This document shows, piece after piece, positions 29,894-39,708 of a stretch of 64,000 bases of DNA (positions are counted from its first letter, which is position 1; every line of letters begins with the position of its first letter). A program made the position numbers and the translations under genes. The notes under the pieces were generated by a model that was not told the origin of the DNA, did no database searches, and saw only the letters and a list, made by a program, of their open reading frames with translations. The stretch is from Dyadobacter jiangsuensis (GTDB lineage: Bacteria > Bacteroidota > Bacteroidia > Cytophagales > Spirosomataceae). The stretch spans positions 186,001 through 250,000 of the forward strand of contig NZ_PYAS01000010.1 of assembly GCF_003014695.1 (NCBI RefSeq), in the 5' to 3' direction.

Positions 29894-32800
29894 ATGAAAT
29901 ATTTATACTACACATTATCGCTGGCGGTATGGGTTTCATGTACCGTCTGCCTGGGCCAGTCTATCAAAATCAATGAGTTGATGGCCTCCAATTCTTCTTC
30001 GTACCTGGACGAAACCGGTTCCGACGAGGACTGGATCGAACTTTACAATGCGGGTGCCGCGGCCGTCGACCTGGGTGGCTATTACGTGACCGACGATGCG
30101 GGTGAACTGAAAAAATTCCAGCTGCCAACCGGCACTGGCAACCTGGTAATCCAACCCGGCTCCTTCCTTATCCTCTGGGCAAGCGGCGTGCCGTCGCGCG
30201 GACCCAAACATCTTGGCTTCGGCCTCAGCGGCGACGGTGAGCAGTTTCTGCTGGTAGCGCCCGATGAAACGGTCATCGATCAAATCGATTTCCCGAAACA
30301 GCGAACGGATATTTCATACGGCCGGAAAACCAATGGTTCTCCCGAGATCGTCTATTTCTCCCCTTCTTCGCCCAACGCGAACAATGTGGCTGCCAATTCT
30401 TACACCGGCTTTGCTTCTCCGCCGGTCATGAGCGTCGAAAGCGGTTTTTTCCAAAACAATTTTACACTGACGATTTCCACGGCCGTACCGGGCGCGGAAG
30501 TGTATTATACAACCGACGGCTCGCAACCCGACAAAGACAACATTACGGCTCCCGGCAAGGCTTATCAATACAAAAACCAATATCCGAAAGACCCGGGGCA
30601 ATCAACCGGCCCTACATTCACCAACTATTTTATGACACTGAAACAAAACTCGCCGGTCGACATCCCGATTTCCGACAAGTCGTCGCAGCCCGATGTGTAC
30701 GCATCCATTTCGGCCACGAATGACAACACGCCTACCTACACATTCGTACCCATGAAGCCGGTATACAAGGGTACGGTCATTCGGGCGAAGGTATATGAGG
30801 CAGGAAAGCTACCCAGCGAAACCGAGTCGCGCACGTACCTGTTTACGCCCGACGGTCAGCCGAAATCACAGCTTGCCGTGTTCTCGATCAAAACCGACCC
30901 GGATGATATGTTCGATTACGAGGACGGCATTGGTGTAGCCGGAAAGGATTTTGTGGACTGGCGTAACGCCAACCCTGGTGCGGGGTCGTTTGGCACGCCG
31001 GTGGGCAACTATTACCGCCACACCGAAATCCCTTCGAATGTGGAAGTGCTGATCAACGGCAATGTGGTGATCAATCAGGACCTGGGCCTGCGCATTCACG
31101 GGCAAGGATCGAGAACGCACGACAAGAAGAGCTTCCGGCTGTATTCCACCGGCCCCAATGCCTCGCAGAGCGACATCGATTACCCGCTTTTTCCGGCACT
31201 ATCCTTCCACACATTCAAGCGGGTCATTCTGCGAAACTCGGGAAATGATTACGAGCGCACGCTCATGAAGGACTCCTACATTCACCAGATCGCCAAGGGG
31301 CTGGATATGGAATTACAGGAATACCGGCCCGTTACCACCTACCTGAACGGCGAATACTGGGGCATTCACGATCTGCGGGAGCGGCAAGACGAATACTATT
31401 TTGCAAGCCACTATGCCCTCGAACCCGAAAACATCGAGTTTTTTGCAGACCCCGACATTGAAAACGACTCGGGCCATTATGGCGATTTGTCCAATTTCAT
31501 TAAGACCCACAACATGGCCGACGCAGCCAATTACGACTATGCTTTGGCGCGGATGGATATGGATAATTTCATCGACTACTGCATTCTGGAACTCTATTGC
31601 GCCAACTGGGACTGGCCATACGGAAACATCAACTACTGGCGCCATAAAGTACCGTATAATCCCTCTGCGGGAAAAGGCAAGGATGGCCGCTGGCGGTGGG
31701 CGCTGTTCGATGTGGACCTGAGCTTCGAGGATGTGAGTGCGAACCAGTTTTCGAAAGCATTAGGCGCGCCGGACTTTCTGCTGCAATATCTGCTGCCCAA
31801 CCTTACTTTCCGGAACAAGTTCATCAACCGCTATGCCGACCTGATCAACTCGCATTTCCAGCCAGCGCGGCTTCTTACCCAGATAGACGTGTGTAAAAAT
31901 CTAATTGCGAATGAAATGCCGCGAAATATCGAGCGCTGGAACCGGCCTTCCAGCTATTCGACCTGGGAATCGAACGTCAATCTGATGGTAAACTTCGCCA
32001 CGAATCGGCCCGGCGTCGCCCGGAGCCATATTCAAAGCCAGTTCAACCTTAGCGACGGCCAACGATCGGTTACCGTCAACGTTTCCAACCAGGACCATGG
32101 CTACGTGCGCGTCAACACGATCGACATCCTGCCGACTACCCTGGGCATTTCGGCCAATCCGTATCCGTGGAGCGGCACTTATTTCAAAAACGTAAATATT
32201 GCATTAACCGCGGTTCCCAAGCCCGGCTACAAGTTCCTGCAATGGGAAAATGCTTCAAACCAGATAGTATCCAATACTGCAACAATTAGTTTTGCGCCCT
32301 CCTCTACTGCACCCTATTTCCGGGCGGTGTTTGCCGTGGACGTGGCGCCCGTGCAAGTACCTGCGCCGTTGGACGAGGGCGCTTGCGTGTACAATTTCAA
32401 CGCCTGGCTTGCCTCTGCCGCCTCGGGCGCATTTCCGGATAACATGCGGTTTGTATACATGGAAAACGACGATCCAGGCCTAACCTCCAACGTCGTGGGT
32501 TTCACCAATGGCGTATACAACCTCACAAGCCGTACGCGGATCAACGGTTTGGGCGATGCCGGTATTTCGTTTATCAACACAGGCAATGCCACTGGTAATC
32601 CCGGTTATCCCGGCATGAAACTCGGCGGGGCCATACTCGCATTGAATACCACGGGAAAGAAACAGGTGAGCGTAAAATGGACGGGCGGCACGGTAACACC
32701 CAACACCAGGCCGTACGCCATACGGCTGCAATACCGCACTTCCGATTCCGGGCCTTTTACGGACGTTCTCAATACCAGCAACCAGCCCGTAGAATATGTA

Positions 32801-33508
32801 AGGTCGGCCACGGCAGGCCACGAACAGGTCCTCAATTGGGTAGCGCTCCCCGCAGCGGCATTGGATAAACCTTACGTACAGCTCCTGTGGCGGTATTATT
32901 GCACCGATCCCATCGCTACCGGGGCCAGGGACGAACTCCGCCTCGACGACATTACCGTGCAAACTTGCTCCAACCCGTTGCCCGTCACCCTGGTGAGTTT
33001 TAATGCGAGTGTTGTGGAAGAAAAGGTATTGCTGACCTGGACTACCACCGAGGAGAAGAACAACGACTATTTCGAGGTTGAACGCTCCCACGACGCAAGC
33101 ACATGGAGCATTGTCGGCCGCATTACGGGAAAAGGGACGGTCAGGGCATTCAACACCTATCGACTCGAAGACGCCCAGCCGCTGCCGGGAACAAGTTACT
33201 ATCGACTCAAACAGGTGGATACCGACCAATCTTACGCCTATTCGCACATGGTATCGGTACGGCGCCCTGATTTTGCCGTGAGCGTATTCCCCAGCCCCGC
33301 CGATAATATCCTGTATATCAAACTGGCCAATCAAAAAGACCGGTTCAGTTACATCATATCCGACGTTTCCGGAAAAATCCGGTTACGCAGCTATGCCGCG
33401 CAGGGGCGTTCGTCGATACCCGTAGGAAGCCTTACGTCCGGATTGTACCTCATCCGGATTCAGAACAATGACGGGACGTCTACCGCACTCAAGTTCATCA
33501 AGAAGTAA
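29894..33508 (+). CDS. T9SS-exported CotH-kinase / lamin-tail domain protein
   Basis: The 1204-residue secreted protein has a signal peptide ending near 'TVCLGQS'. Domains in order: a lamin-tail domain (~22-150; 'KINELMASNSSSYLDETGS', 'DWIELYNAG'); a chitobiase/HEX C-terminal-like module ('VPGAEVYYTTDGSQPD'); a CotH-kinase-like domain (~390-680; 'LRIHGQGSRTHDKKSFRLY', 'RVILRNSGND', 'YLNGEYWGIHDLRERQDEYY', 'WRWALFDVDLSFE'); an InlB-type beta repeat ('PKPGYKFLQWENAS'); a fibronectin-like segment ('LVSFNASVVEEKVLLTWTTT'); and a C-terminal type A sorting domain ('VSVFPSPADNILYIKL', 'LTSGLYLIRI'). CotH relatives phosphorylate proteins in spore coats; here it is probably at the cell surface. Target unknown. 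Confidence 0.87.
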   Translation: MKYLYYTLSLAVWVSCTVCLGQSIKINELMASNSSSYLDETGSDEDWIELYNAGAAAVDLGGYYVTDDAGELKKFQLPTGTGNLVIQPGSFLILWASGVPSRGPKHLGFGLSGDGEQFLLVAPDETVIDQIDFPKQRTDISYGRKTNGSPEIVYFSPSSPNANNVAANSYTGFASPPVMSVESGFFQNNFTLTISTAVPGAEVYYTTDGSQPDKDNITAPGKAYQYKNQYPKDPGQSTGPTFTNYFMTLKQNSPVDIPISDKSSQPDVYASISATNDNTPTYTFVPMKPVYKGTVIRAKVYEAGKLPSETESRTYLFTPDGQPKSQLAVFSIKTDPDDMFDYEDGIGVAGKDFVDWRNANPGAGSFGTPVGNYYRHTEIPSNVEVLINGNVVINQDLGLRIHGQGSRTHDKKSFRLYSTGPNASQSDIDYPLFPALSFHTFKRVILRNSGNDYERTLMKDSYIHQIAKGLDMELQEYRPVTTYLNGEYWGIHDLRERQDEYYFASHYALEPENIEFFADPDIENDSGHYGDLSNFIKTHNMADAANYDYALARMDMDNFIDYCILELYCANWDWPYGNINYWRHKVPYNPSAGKGKDGRWRWALFDVDLSFEDVSANQFSKALGAPDFLLQYLLPNLTFRNKFINRYADLINSHFQPARLLTQIDVCKNLIANEMPRNIERWNRPSSYSTWESNVNLMVNFATNRPGVARSHIQSQFNLSDGQRSVTVNVSNQDHGYVRVNTIDILPTTLGISANPYPWSGTYFKNVNIALTAVPKPGYKFLQWENASNQIVSNTATISFAPSSTAPYFRAVFAVDVAPVQVPAPLDEGACVYNFNAWLASAASGAFPDNMRFVYMENDDPGLTSNVVGFTNGVYNLTSRTRINGLGDAGISFINTGNATGNPGYPGMKLGGAILALNTTGKKQVSVKWTGGTVTPNTRPYAIRLQYRTSDSGPFTDVLNTSNQPVEYVRSATAGHEQVLNWVALPAAALDKPYVQLLWRYYCTDPIATGARDELRLDDITVQTCSNPLPVTLVSFNASVVEEKVLLTWTTTEEKNNDYFEVERSHDASTWSIVGRITGKGTVRAFNTYRLEDAQPLPGTSYYRLKQVDTDQSYAYSHMVSVRRPDFAVSVFPSPADNILYIKLANQKDRFSYIISDVSGKIRLRSYAAQGRSSIPVGSLTSGLYLIRIQNNDGTSTALKFIKK

Positions 33509-33516
33509 ATGTCCCG

Positions 33517-33560
33517 ACAAAACTCTGGCCTTGAACGCAAGGTCAGAGTTTTGTTATTTT
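33517..33560. terminator. Shared bidirectional terminator of the two T9SS genes
   Basis: ACAAAACTCTGGCCTT (33517-33532) and AAGGTCAGAGTTTTGT (33539-33554) form a 16-bp stem with one G-T pair and a 6-base loop, followed by TATTTTTT on the plus strand. The stop codon of the minus-strand gene (33543-33545) lies inside the right arm. Confidence 0.88.
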
Positions 33561-35261
33561 TTCCCTGATTATCGATCCAACGCCTGTTTTGAACTCGATA
33601 ATGTAGGCACCTCCCTTCAACCGCGACACGTCGATCGTGCTCCCCTCTTTCTTTTCGAGCAAAACATTCCCGCTTATATCTATCACTTTCAACCCGTTAA
33701 CCGTCGATCCGTCATGGGTCGCGACTTCGATCACGTGTTCCGATGGGTTGGGATAAACTGCCGGGGCAGCAGTTTCATGCCCGTTTTGCGCAGCCACTAT
33801 TCGTGAAAGTGTAGCCGTTCCATCGTAATCGACCTGGTTGAGACGGTAGTAGGTTATCTCTCGCCCGGGCGACTCGTCGGTAAAATGATAACGGTTCATT
33901 TCTTTACTATCCCCTGCTCCTTTCACATTGCCTATTACGGTAAAAACTTTGGCATCGGTACTCTTTTGGATTTCAAAATAATCATTGTTTGTTTCCAGGC
34001 TAGTGACCCATTCAAGCTCATTGAAGCCATTGAGCGACCTTTTTGCATTGAAACCAACCAGCGACACCGGCAAAGGCGGGGACGGCAGCGGCGGCGCTGT
34101 GGCCATATAGGGTTTGGCATTGCCCAACACATTCTCCGCCGGATCCAGGATCGCGTCACGCCAGAGGCCAGCCGCCATTATCTGCCCCAGCTCATTGAAA
34201 TGCAGCCCGTCATAACGCCCCTCATTGCCGATTGCATTGAGATTCGCGCCCCGGAACGTATTGGGATCGTCAACGATGAGCGCATTTTGCGCGTCGGTAA
34301 TCTCCTGATTGACCCCATTGTTATAGCAGGCTGTCGCGACGAGCCAGGCCAGATCCTGGTAATTCGCCTCGTTCCGGCTCTTTTCCACCACTTTCTGGCT
34401 TCTGAAATAGAAGCCTGCACCCGTAGTGTCCAGGTCATTGATTCCATGCGCCGAAAGGATCGCGCGCAAGCCGGTCCGCGGCGCATACTTGTTCATGGCA
34501 TTACGGATATTGACGTAGGGCATCCGGATGCTGTATTTTATAAAACCATGGGAGAATGGGATATCGTAAGCTGCTTTGTAGAAATATCCCATATTACTCC
34601 CTCCGAAAGCTGCACTGTAAAAGAGAATGGGGACATTCAACGACTTCACGAGCGAATCGCCCAGTTTGGACCAAAACCACGGCTCCCACACCATCGGAGC
34701 TATGCCGCAGGTCTGGCAGAGATGCGTAGGTGCCAACGGCGGAAGGTCATCCGGGCTTCCCGTATCGAGGTATCGCGCGCGTCGCGCGACATCCGTATTG
34801 GGATCGATGCTATTAACCAGGTCGCTGGCAGCACCCGTCATCTGGCCCTGCGCGGAGGAGGCGTTGGAATGCCCAACGATAAGAAAAACCTCTCCTACAC
34901 CCACTTTTTCGATTGTCACGGCGCCACCAACCTGCTGATTGGCACTGTTCATTCCCCTTACCTCGAGATCGAAACGTCCTCCCGGCGAAGTAAGGAACCC
35001 GCCGAATGCCCCGTTAGCGAGGTTCGAGGCGATCGTCGTCCAACCTACCGCATTACCCGGCTCTCCCGCTCTGGGATTCAGCCTTGCTTCGATATGATCA
35101 ATCTGGTTGCCGGTGTAAGTACCTGTCACGAACACGTTTGCACTACCTACCTGATTACGCTGAAAAACCATTCGCGCAGGTGGAAAATTCACATTGAGCT
35201 GCGCCTGCACTGGAGAATAGGCAAGCACCAAAACGAAAAACACATAGAGCTTTATGCGCAT
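33543..35261 (-). CDS. T9SS-exported SGNH esterase (sialate O-acetylesterase-like)
   Basis: The 572-residue protein has a signal peptide ending at 'SPVQA' (residue 20) and an N-terminal beta module. The SGNH hydrolase blocks are 'LIVGHSNASS' with nucleophile Ser132, 'SAAFGGSN' (~216-223), 'AHGIND' (~271-276) and 'YDGLHFNELGQ' with Asp351 and His354. The order fits the sialate O-acetylesterase branch, which removes acetyl groups from carbohydrates. After a proline-rich linker come the same type of fibronectin-like segment as in the facing CotH protein ('SLVGFNAKRSLNGFNELEW') and a type A T9SS sorting domain ('VYPNPSEHVIEV', 'LKGGAYIIEF'). Natural substrate unknown. Confidence 0.83.
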   Translation of the reverse strand: MRIKLYVFFVLVLAYSPVQAQLNVNFPPARMVFQRNQVGSANVFVTGTYTGNQIDHIEARLNPRAGEPGNAVGWTTIASNLANGAFGGFLTSPGGRFDLEVRGMNSANQQVGGAVTIEKVGVGEVFLIVGHSNASSAQGQMTGAASDLVNSIDPNTDVARRARYLDTGSPDDLPPLAPTHLCQTCGIAPMVWEPWFWSKLGDSLVKSLNVPILFYSAAFGGSNMGYFYKAAYDIPFSHGFIKYSIRMPYVNIRNAMNKYAPRTGLRAILSAHGINDLDTTGAGFYFRSQKVVEKSRNEANYQDLAWLVATACYNNGVNQEITDAQNALIVDDPNTFRGANLNAIGNEGRYDGLHFNELGQIMAAGLWRDAILDPAENVLGNAKPYMATAPPLPSPPLPVSLVGFNAKRSLNGFNELEWVTSLETNNDYFEIQKSTDAKVFTVIGNVKGAGDSKEMNRYHFTDESPGREITYYRLNQVDYDGTATLSRIVAAQNGHETAAPAVYPNPSEHVIEVATHDGSTVNGLKVIDISGNVLLEKKEGSTIDVSRLKGGAYIIEFKTGVGSIIREKITKL

Positions 35262-35719
35262 ACGGAACTGGATTAAGTGTGAGAAACTTAAACGAGCGGG
35301 TGCTGAGACGATAAAAAACGGGGGTGCTATTCCATCCGGGCGGACAGAAAAAATTGTCAGTCAGGCAGAGGTTTGTCGACAGCAGGAGCCATACATTCCC
35401 CGCCTAAGCGGCGCGGTACGACGATCCAACGGCCCGACAGGCCTTTTCATGAATGAATGGCACTATTGAGTTGGTTATCAAGAAATAGGGAGGAGAATAA
35501 CGCTAACGAAGCAGTGGGAAAACAACCGGTATGAACAAAAATAGCGGAGAAATTAAGAAATAAATGTATCAATAAGAATAACTTATTCTACGGTAAACAA
35601 AGACTATTCGACACAGAAAGATGCGTTTCGTTTAACGCTGATTTTCCTGAAAATTTCACACGAATTTTCGCATTGACCGCTTCCTTATTATCTTTGCCAA
35701 ACTTTCTTGAATACAACCA
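35262..35719. other. 458-bp divergent intergenic region
   Basis: I see no credible gene; the short frames have no family features. A 15-bp palindrome AGAATAACTTATTCT is at 35575-35589. A -7 box TATCTTTG at 35689-35696 lies 24 bases before the pyrB ATG, with TTTTC rather than TTG at the -33 position. No pyrimidine-type attenuator hairpin is evident. Confidence 0.55.
35689..35696 (+). promoter_or_regulatory. -7 box of pyrB
   Basis: TATCTTTG matches TAnnTTTG and ends 23 bases before the ATG. The -33 element is weak. Confidence 0.55.
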
Positions 35720-36640
35720 ATGACACAACTTTCGGTCCGGCACTTACTTGGAATCAAAAACCTGAACGAGAACGACATTCAAACTATCTTAGATACAGCG
35801 ACTCAGTTCAAAGAAGTCATTAACCGGCCCATCAAGAAAGTACCTTCCCTTCGCGACATTACCATTGCCAACGTTTTTTTCGAAAATTCCACCCGCACCA
35901 GGCTTTCTTTTGAGCTTGCGGAAAAAAGGCTTTCCGCCGATGTGGTGAATTTTTCGGCTTCCGGCAGTTCGGTGAAGAAGGGGGAAACATTGCTCGACAC
36001 GGTTAACAATATCCTCGCCATGAAAGTGGATATGATCGTGATGCGCCACAGCAGCCCGGGAGCACCGCATTACCTCTCCACACGCATCCCCGCGAACGTT
36101 GTGAATGCAGGCGACGGCACACACGAGCACCCGACGCAGGCATTGCTCGATGCGTTTTCAATGCGTGAAAAACTGGGTGACCTCGCCGGTAAAAAAATCG
36201 CGATCATCGGCGACATTACACACTCCCGTGTGGCATTGTCAAACATATTCTGTCTGCAAAAACTCGGTGCAGAAGTGATGGTATGCGGCCCATCCACATT
36301 GATTCCCAAGCATTTGGGAGAGCTAGGTGTAAAAATAGGCCACAATGTCAAAGAAGCGCTGCAATGGTGCGACGTAGCCAATGTGCTGCGTATACAGCTG
36401 GAACGGCAGCAGATCAAATACTTCCCGTCGCTGCGTGAATATTCGTTGTATTATGGCATCAACAAAGCCATGCTCGACGAGCTCGATAAGGAGATCGTGC
36501 TCATGCACCCCGGCCCTATCAACCGCGGCGTTGAACTTTCGTCCGATGCGGCTGATTCACAGCATTCTATTATTTTGAATCAGGTAGAAAACGGGGTAGC
36601 CGTGAGAATGGCCGTGCTATACTTGCTTGCTCAACAGTAA
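35720..36640 (+). CDS. pyrB: Aspartate carbamoyltransferase catalytic subunit
   Basis: The 306-residue enzyme condenses carbamoyl phosphate and aspartate to carbamoyl aspartate, the committed step of pyrimidine synthesis. The carbamoyl-phosphate loop 'NSTRTRLSFE' is at 56-65, 'SGSSVKKGE' contributes the Ser/Lys from the neighbouring subunit, and 'GTHEHPTQALLDAFS' holds His137. 'MHPGPINRGVE' is the C-terminal PGP loop. No pyrI regulatory gene follows, so it is likely a plain catalytic trimer or part of another complex. pyrR occurs in the same window near 57 kb but is not linked. Confidence 0.95.
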   Translation: MTQLSVRHLLGIKNLNENDIQTILDTATQFKEVINRPIKKVPSLRDITIANVFFENSTRTRLSFELAEKRLSADVVNFSASGSSVKKGETLLDTVNNILAMKVDMIVMRHSSPGAPHYLSTRIPANVVNAGDGTHEHPTQALLDAFSMREKLGDLAGKKIAIIGDITHSRVALSNIFCLQKLGAEVMVCGPSTLIPKHLGELGVKIGHNVKEALQWCDVANVLRIQLERQQIKYFPSLREYSLYYGINKAMLDELDKEIVLMHPGPINRGVELSSDAADSQHSIILNQVENGVAVRMAVLYLLAQQ

Positions 36641-36651
36641 CAAGCTACCCA

Positions 36652-37362
36652 TCAACACCTTACTTCTTTTCGTTTTCGACCTAACAGGCCTTTGTCCCAC
36701 ACTTTTTGAATGTAATCGGGCGAATAAGGGACTTTGCACTCGGTATTACCCATATTGACCTTCACCTTCCCGATCCTTTTGCCTGCTTCCATTGCTTTCT
36801 CAGCCAGTGGCGCATAATACGAGCCCACGGCGATCACGAAACCGTTCATGACATACCGGACCTGGTTTGGCGCCGAATGCACCTCGCGCTCGACACGGTC
36901 AAGCAACTGGTCAATTTCCCGTTGGTCAATTTGATCGTCCAGCGTCAGTGCCATAATGTATCCCCAGGTCGCCCATCCGGCGTCGGCGGTGAGTTCATGC
37001 GATGATTCGATCCATTTACGGGCCATTTCAAATTTATAAGGACTCTCGGCAGCGTTCCAGGCCACGGTGTACTCGCTGATCATATGCCAGGAAGCTCCTT
37101 TGATCCACTCGTCGAGCACATCGGGTGTCATCAATCCGGGTTTCGACATCAGTCCGGCCAGGTACATCGCATCCGAATTACCGGTTTTGAACAATTCAAG
37201 CGCGAGTTGGTGATCATTTTTGTGCCTTTTGAGGATCGGTTTCATGTCGCCTATCCGCACCCCGTAAATGGGCTCCACCGCACCGTGGTTCCGCATCGTT
37301 TTGAGCGTCTGCTCGGTCGCCAGCATAGCCAGCTCATTCATGATTTCCTTCACCTGCTCCAT
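36652..37362 (-). CDS. DNA alkylation repair protein (AlkD-like)
   Basis: The 236-residue all-helical protein resembles AlkC/AlkD HEAT-like glycosylases: 'YGVRIGDMKPILKRHKNDHQ' near the N-terminus, 'YLAGLMSKPGLMTPDVLDEW', 'WHMISEYTVAWNAAES', 'ADAGWATWGYIMALT' and 'PNQVRYVMNGFVIAVGSYY'. This is the DNA alkylation repair family (PF08713), which removes positively charged alkylated bases by HEAT-type wrapping. The gene converges on pyrB with an 11-base gap. Glycosylase activity is inferred; some members have no demonstrated activity. Confidence 0.8.
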   Translation of the reverse strand: MEQVKEIMNELAMLATEQTLKTMRNHGAVEPIYGVRIGDMKPILKRHKNDHQLALELFKTGNSDAMYLAGLMSKPGLMTPDVLDEWIKGASWHMISEYTVAWNAAESPYKFEMARKWIESSHELTADAGWATWGYIMALTLDDQIDQREIDQLLDRVEREVHSAPNQVRYVMNGFVIAVGSYYAPLAEKAMEAGKRIGKVKVNMGNTECKVPYSPDYIQKVWDKGLLGRKRKEVRC

Positions 37363-37446
37363 GTCCGGGCAATTTGTTTTTCATTCAAAATATAATGTTT
37401 TTAAAGAAAAATTTACTTTTCATCCCATTCTAAAAATACATTCATC

Positions 37447-38337
37447 ATGGCTTACAACGAAGGTATGCTCCGCGACGGCGCGCTCGAAAACAGGACGATC
37501 ATCGTCACCGGAGGCGGCACCGGGCTCGGAAAATCGATGGCCGCTTACTTTCTGCGCCTCGGCGCTAACGTGGTTATTTGCAGCAGAAAGGAAGATATTC
37601 TCGAAAAAACAGCGTCGGAACTCAGGCAGAGCACCGGCGGTAAAATCATATATGTCCCCTGCGATGTAAGAAAAACCGAGCAGATCGAAAACGTGATCGC
37701 AAAAGCCGTGGAAGCATTCGGGCAGGTCGATGGGTTGGTCAATAACTCCGCAGGGAATTTTATCAGTCCCACCGAGCGGCTTTCTTACAAAGCCGTTGAT
37801 ACGGTCGTCGATATCGTGCTGCGCGGCACATACTATTTCACGTTAGCGTTGGGCAAATACTGGATTGAAAATCATATCAAGGGCTCCGTCCTCAACATCG
37901 TGACAACCTACGCCACCACGGGTTCTGGCTGGGTAGTACCGTCGGCGATGGCCAAGGCGGGCGTACTGACCATGACCAAATCGCTTGCATTTGAATGGGG
38001 AAGACACGGTATACGCCTCAATGCGATCGCCCCGGGGCCATTTCCGACGAAAGGCGCCTGGGACCGCTTGTTTCCGGAGGAGCTCGCCGCCAAATTCGCA
38101 TTCGAAAACCGCATTCCCCTCGCGCGCACGGGCGAGCACCAGGAACTAGCCAATCTGGCCGCCTATCTGATTTCGGATTTTTCGGCCTACATGACCGGTG
38201 AGGTGATCACACTCGACGGCGGCGAAGTGCTGGCGGGCGGTCAATTCAATTTCCTGAAAGAAATCACTGACAATCAGTGGGATGCCATTGAAGAGCAGAT
38301 CAAATCTGCAACCCGTGGCGGTAAGAGTCCGGAATAA
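37447..38337 (+). CDS. SDR oxidoreductase, 2,4-dienoyl-CoA reductase-like
   Basis: The 296-residue short-chain dehydrogenase has the cofactor loop 'TGGGTGLGKSMA' (21-32), 'CSRKED' suited to NADPH, 'PCDVRK', 'NNSAGNFISPTERLS' and 'SAMAKAGVLTMTKSLAFEWG'. The usual YxxxK tyrosine is replaced (Ser-Ala-Met-Ala-Lys), as in peroxisomal/mitochondrial-type 2,4-dienoyl-CoA reductases, and 'NAIAPGPFPTKGAWDRL' also fits that group. It would reduce 2,4-dienoyl-CoA intermediates during oxidation of unsaturated fatty acids. It stands alone between an AlkD-like gene and a GWxTD gene. Confidence 0.83.
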   Translation: MAYNEGMLRDGALENRTIIVTGGGTGLGKSMAAYFLRLGANVVICSRKEDILEKTASELRQSTGGKIIYVPCDVRKTEQIENVIAKAVEAFGQVDGLVNNSAGNFISPTERLSYKAVDTVVDIVLRGTYYFTLALGKYWIENHIKGSVLNIVTTYATTGSGWVVPSAMAKAGVLTMTKSLAFEWGRHGIRLNAIAPGPFPTKGAWDRLFPEELAAKFAFENRIPLARTGEHQELANLAAYLISDFSAYMTGEVITLDGGEVLAGGQFNFLKEITDNQWDAIEEQIKSATRGGKSPE

Positions 38338-38409
38338 AAATTTTATTACCGTTTTATTGGGTAATTTTGCCCGTTCGTTCGTTATTTGACAAACGATGAA
38401 TACACTTAC

Positions 38410-39708
38410 ATGAGAACAAATCTTCGCTTTTGTATCCATATAATGTCTGTTTTGGTGATGGCCGGGTGCGCATCATCCAATAAGTCTATGAAGCAGATCC
38501 CCGAGGCTCAGGTGCGGCCAACGGAGCAGCAACAACAGCAGATGTCTTCGCCAGTCAATGAGGAACTGTCGCTGGTGGCCATTCAAAGCAAATATTTGTT
38601 GAAAGACACGACGCAGACGTCGGTTTTTCTGTACGTGGATGCCTTCAAGGGGAAAAATCCGATCGGCGTAGCAGATTTCGTGAAGCTGTATAACCTCAAT
38701 TATGTGATCTACTCCGATTACGGGACACGCGAACGGCTCGGCTACGGCAATGTAAAGCTCGATTCGACGAACGTTTCCCGCATGGGCGACAAGATTGTGA
38801 TTTCCTATGAGTTGAAAAGTCCTAACCGCGACTACGGCGTATTGCTTAGTGAAATCAGCCAGACCGGCACACTGAAAAAGGTATTGAACGACCTCACGAT
38901 CCGTTTCAAGAAGCTGGCTGTAAATCAGACATATGGTGTCTACCTGGGCAACTCCACCCAGCCGCTGCAAAGGCACTATATAAGTTCTAATGAACAGTTT
39001 ACGATTAAAAAAGCAGGAAAAAGTGCCGATCAGCTGCACGTTTATTACTATAACCACGAGTTCGAGCCGGCGGGGTCACCGATGAACATCGCGCCGAAAA
39101 CCGGCAACAAATCACTCGAAGTGGACAGTACATTCACGATCAGTGCCAATCAGCCGCTGCAATTCACGAAGGAAGGTCTCTATAACATTTTCGCAGACAC
39201 TACCCAGTCGGAAGGCTTGGGCATTCTGGTGGTGAATGAGCGCTACCCTAAAGTTACCCGCCCGCAATTGCTCCTGGGCCCGTTGCTTTATATGAGTACC
39301 AACAACGAAATCAACGAGATCAAGAAGGCAGAGGATTTTAAAAAGGCTTTGGATAAATATTGGCTGACGCTCATGAACGGCAATGCACCGCTTGCTCAGC
39401 AATCGATCCGCTCTTTCTATGGCAGGGTTGAAGAAGCCAACCAACTTTTCACCACCTACAAGGAAGGCTGGAAGACCGATAAAGGAATGATTTACATCGT
39501 ATTGGGCCCGCCGGACAAAGTACAGCGCAGCAAAGACCGCGAGGTATGGACGTACGATCACAGAGGCAACGCTCAAAACGTCAATTTTACATTTAACAGA
39601 AGAAACAATCAATTTGTGGATGATCATTATGAACTGGTTCGCTATGCCGAATACCAGCCGATTTGGTATCCAGTAGTAGAAGCATGGAGAAACGGAAGTA
39701 TACGGTAA
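38410..39708 (+). CDS. GWxTD-domain lipoprotein
   Basis: The start is placed at the ATG at 38410 (MRTNLRFCIHIM), eight codons inside the longest frame, because it begins a lipoprotein signal ending 'VMAGC' (Cys20). The 432-residue protein has a Gln-rich stretch after the signal ('RPTEQQQQQM') and a C-terminal GWxTD region ('YKEGWKTDKGMIYIVLGPPD' with 'EVWTYD' and 'FDDHYELVRYAEY'-like residues 'VDDHYELVRYAEYQP'). GWxTD proteins are common secreted or envelope proteins of Bacteroidota without a proven function. The gene overlaps rlmB by 25 bases. Confidence 0.85.
   Translation: MRTNLRFCIHIMSVLVMAGCASSNKSMKQIPEAQVRPTEQQQQQMSSPVNEELSLVAIQSKYLLKDTTQTSVFLYVDAFKGKNPIGVADFVKLYNLNYVIYSDYGTRERLGYGNVKLDSTNVSRMGDKIVISYELKSPNRDYGVLLSEISQTGTLKKVLNDLTIRFKKLAVNQTYGVYLGNSTQPLQRHYISSNEQFTIKKAGKSADQLHVYYYNHEFEPAGSPMNIAPKTGNKSLEVDSTFTISANQPLQFTKEGLYNIFADTTQSEGLGILVVNERYPKVTRPQLLLGPLLYMSTNNEINEIKKAEDFKKALDKYWLTLMNGNAPLAQQSIRSFYGRVEEANQLFTTYKEGWKTDKGMIYIVLGPPDKVQRSKDREVWTYDHRGNAQNVNFTFNRRNNQFVDDHYELVRYAEYQPIWYPVVEAWRNGSIR

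Noticed and set aside
33885..35276. 463-codon open frame antisense to the SGNH T9SS gene
   Set aside because: Shadow of a high-GC3 gene; the minus-strand protein has a signal peptide, catalytic blocks and sorting domain, the plus-strand one has none.
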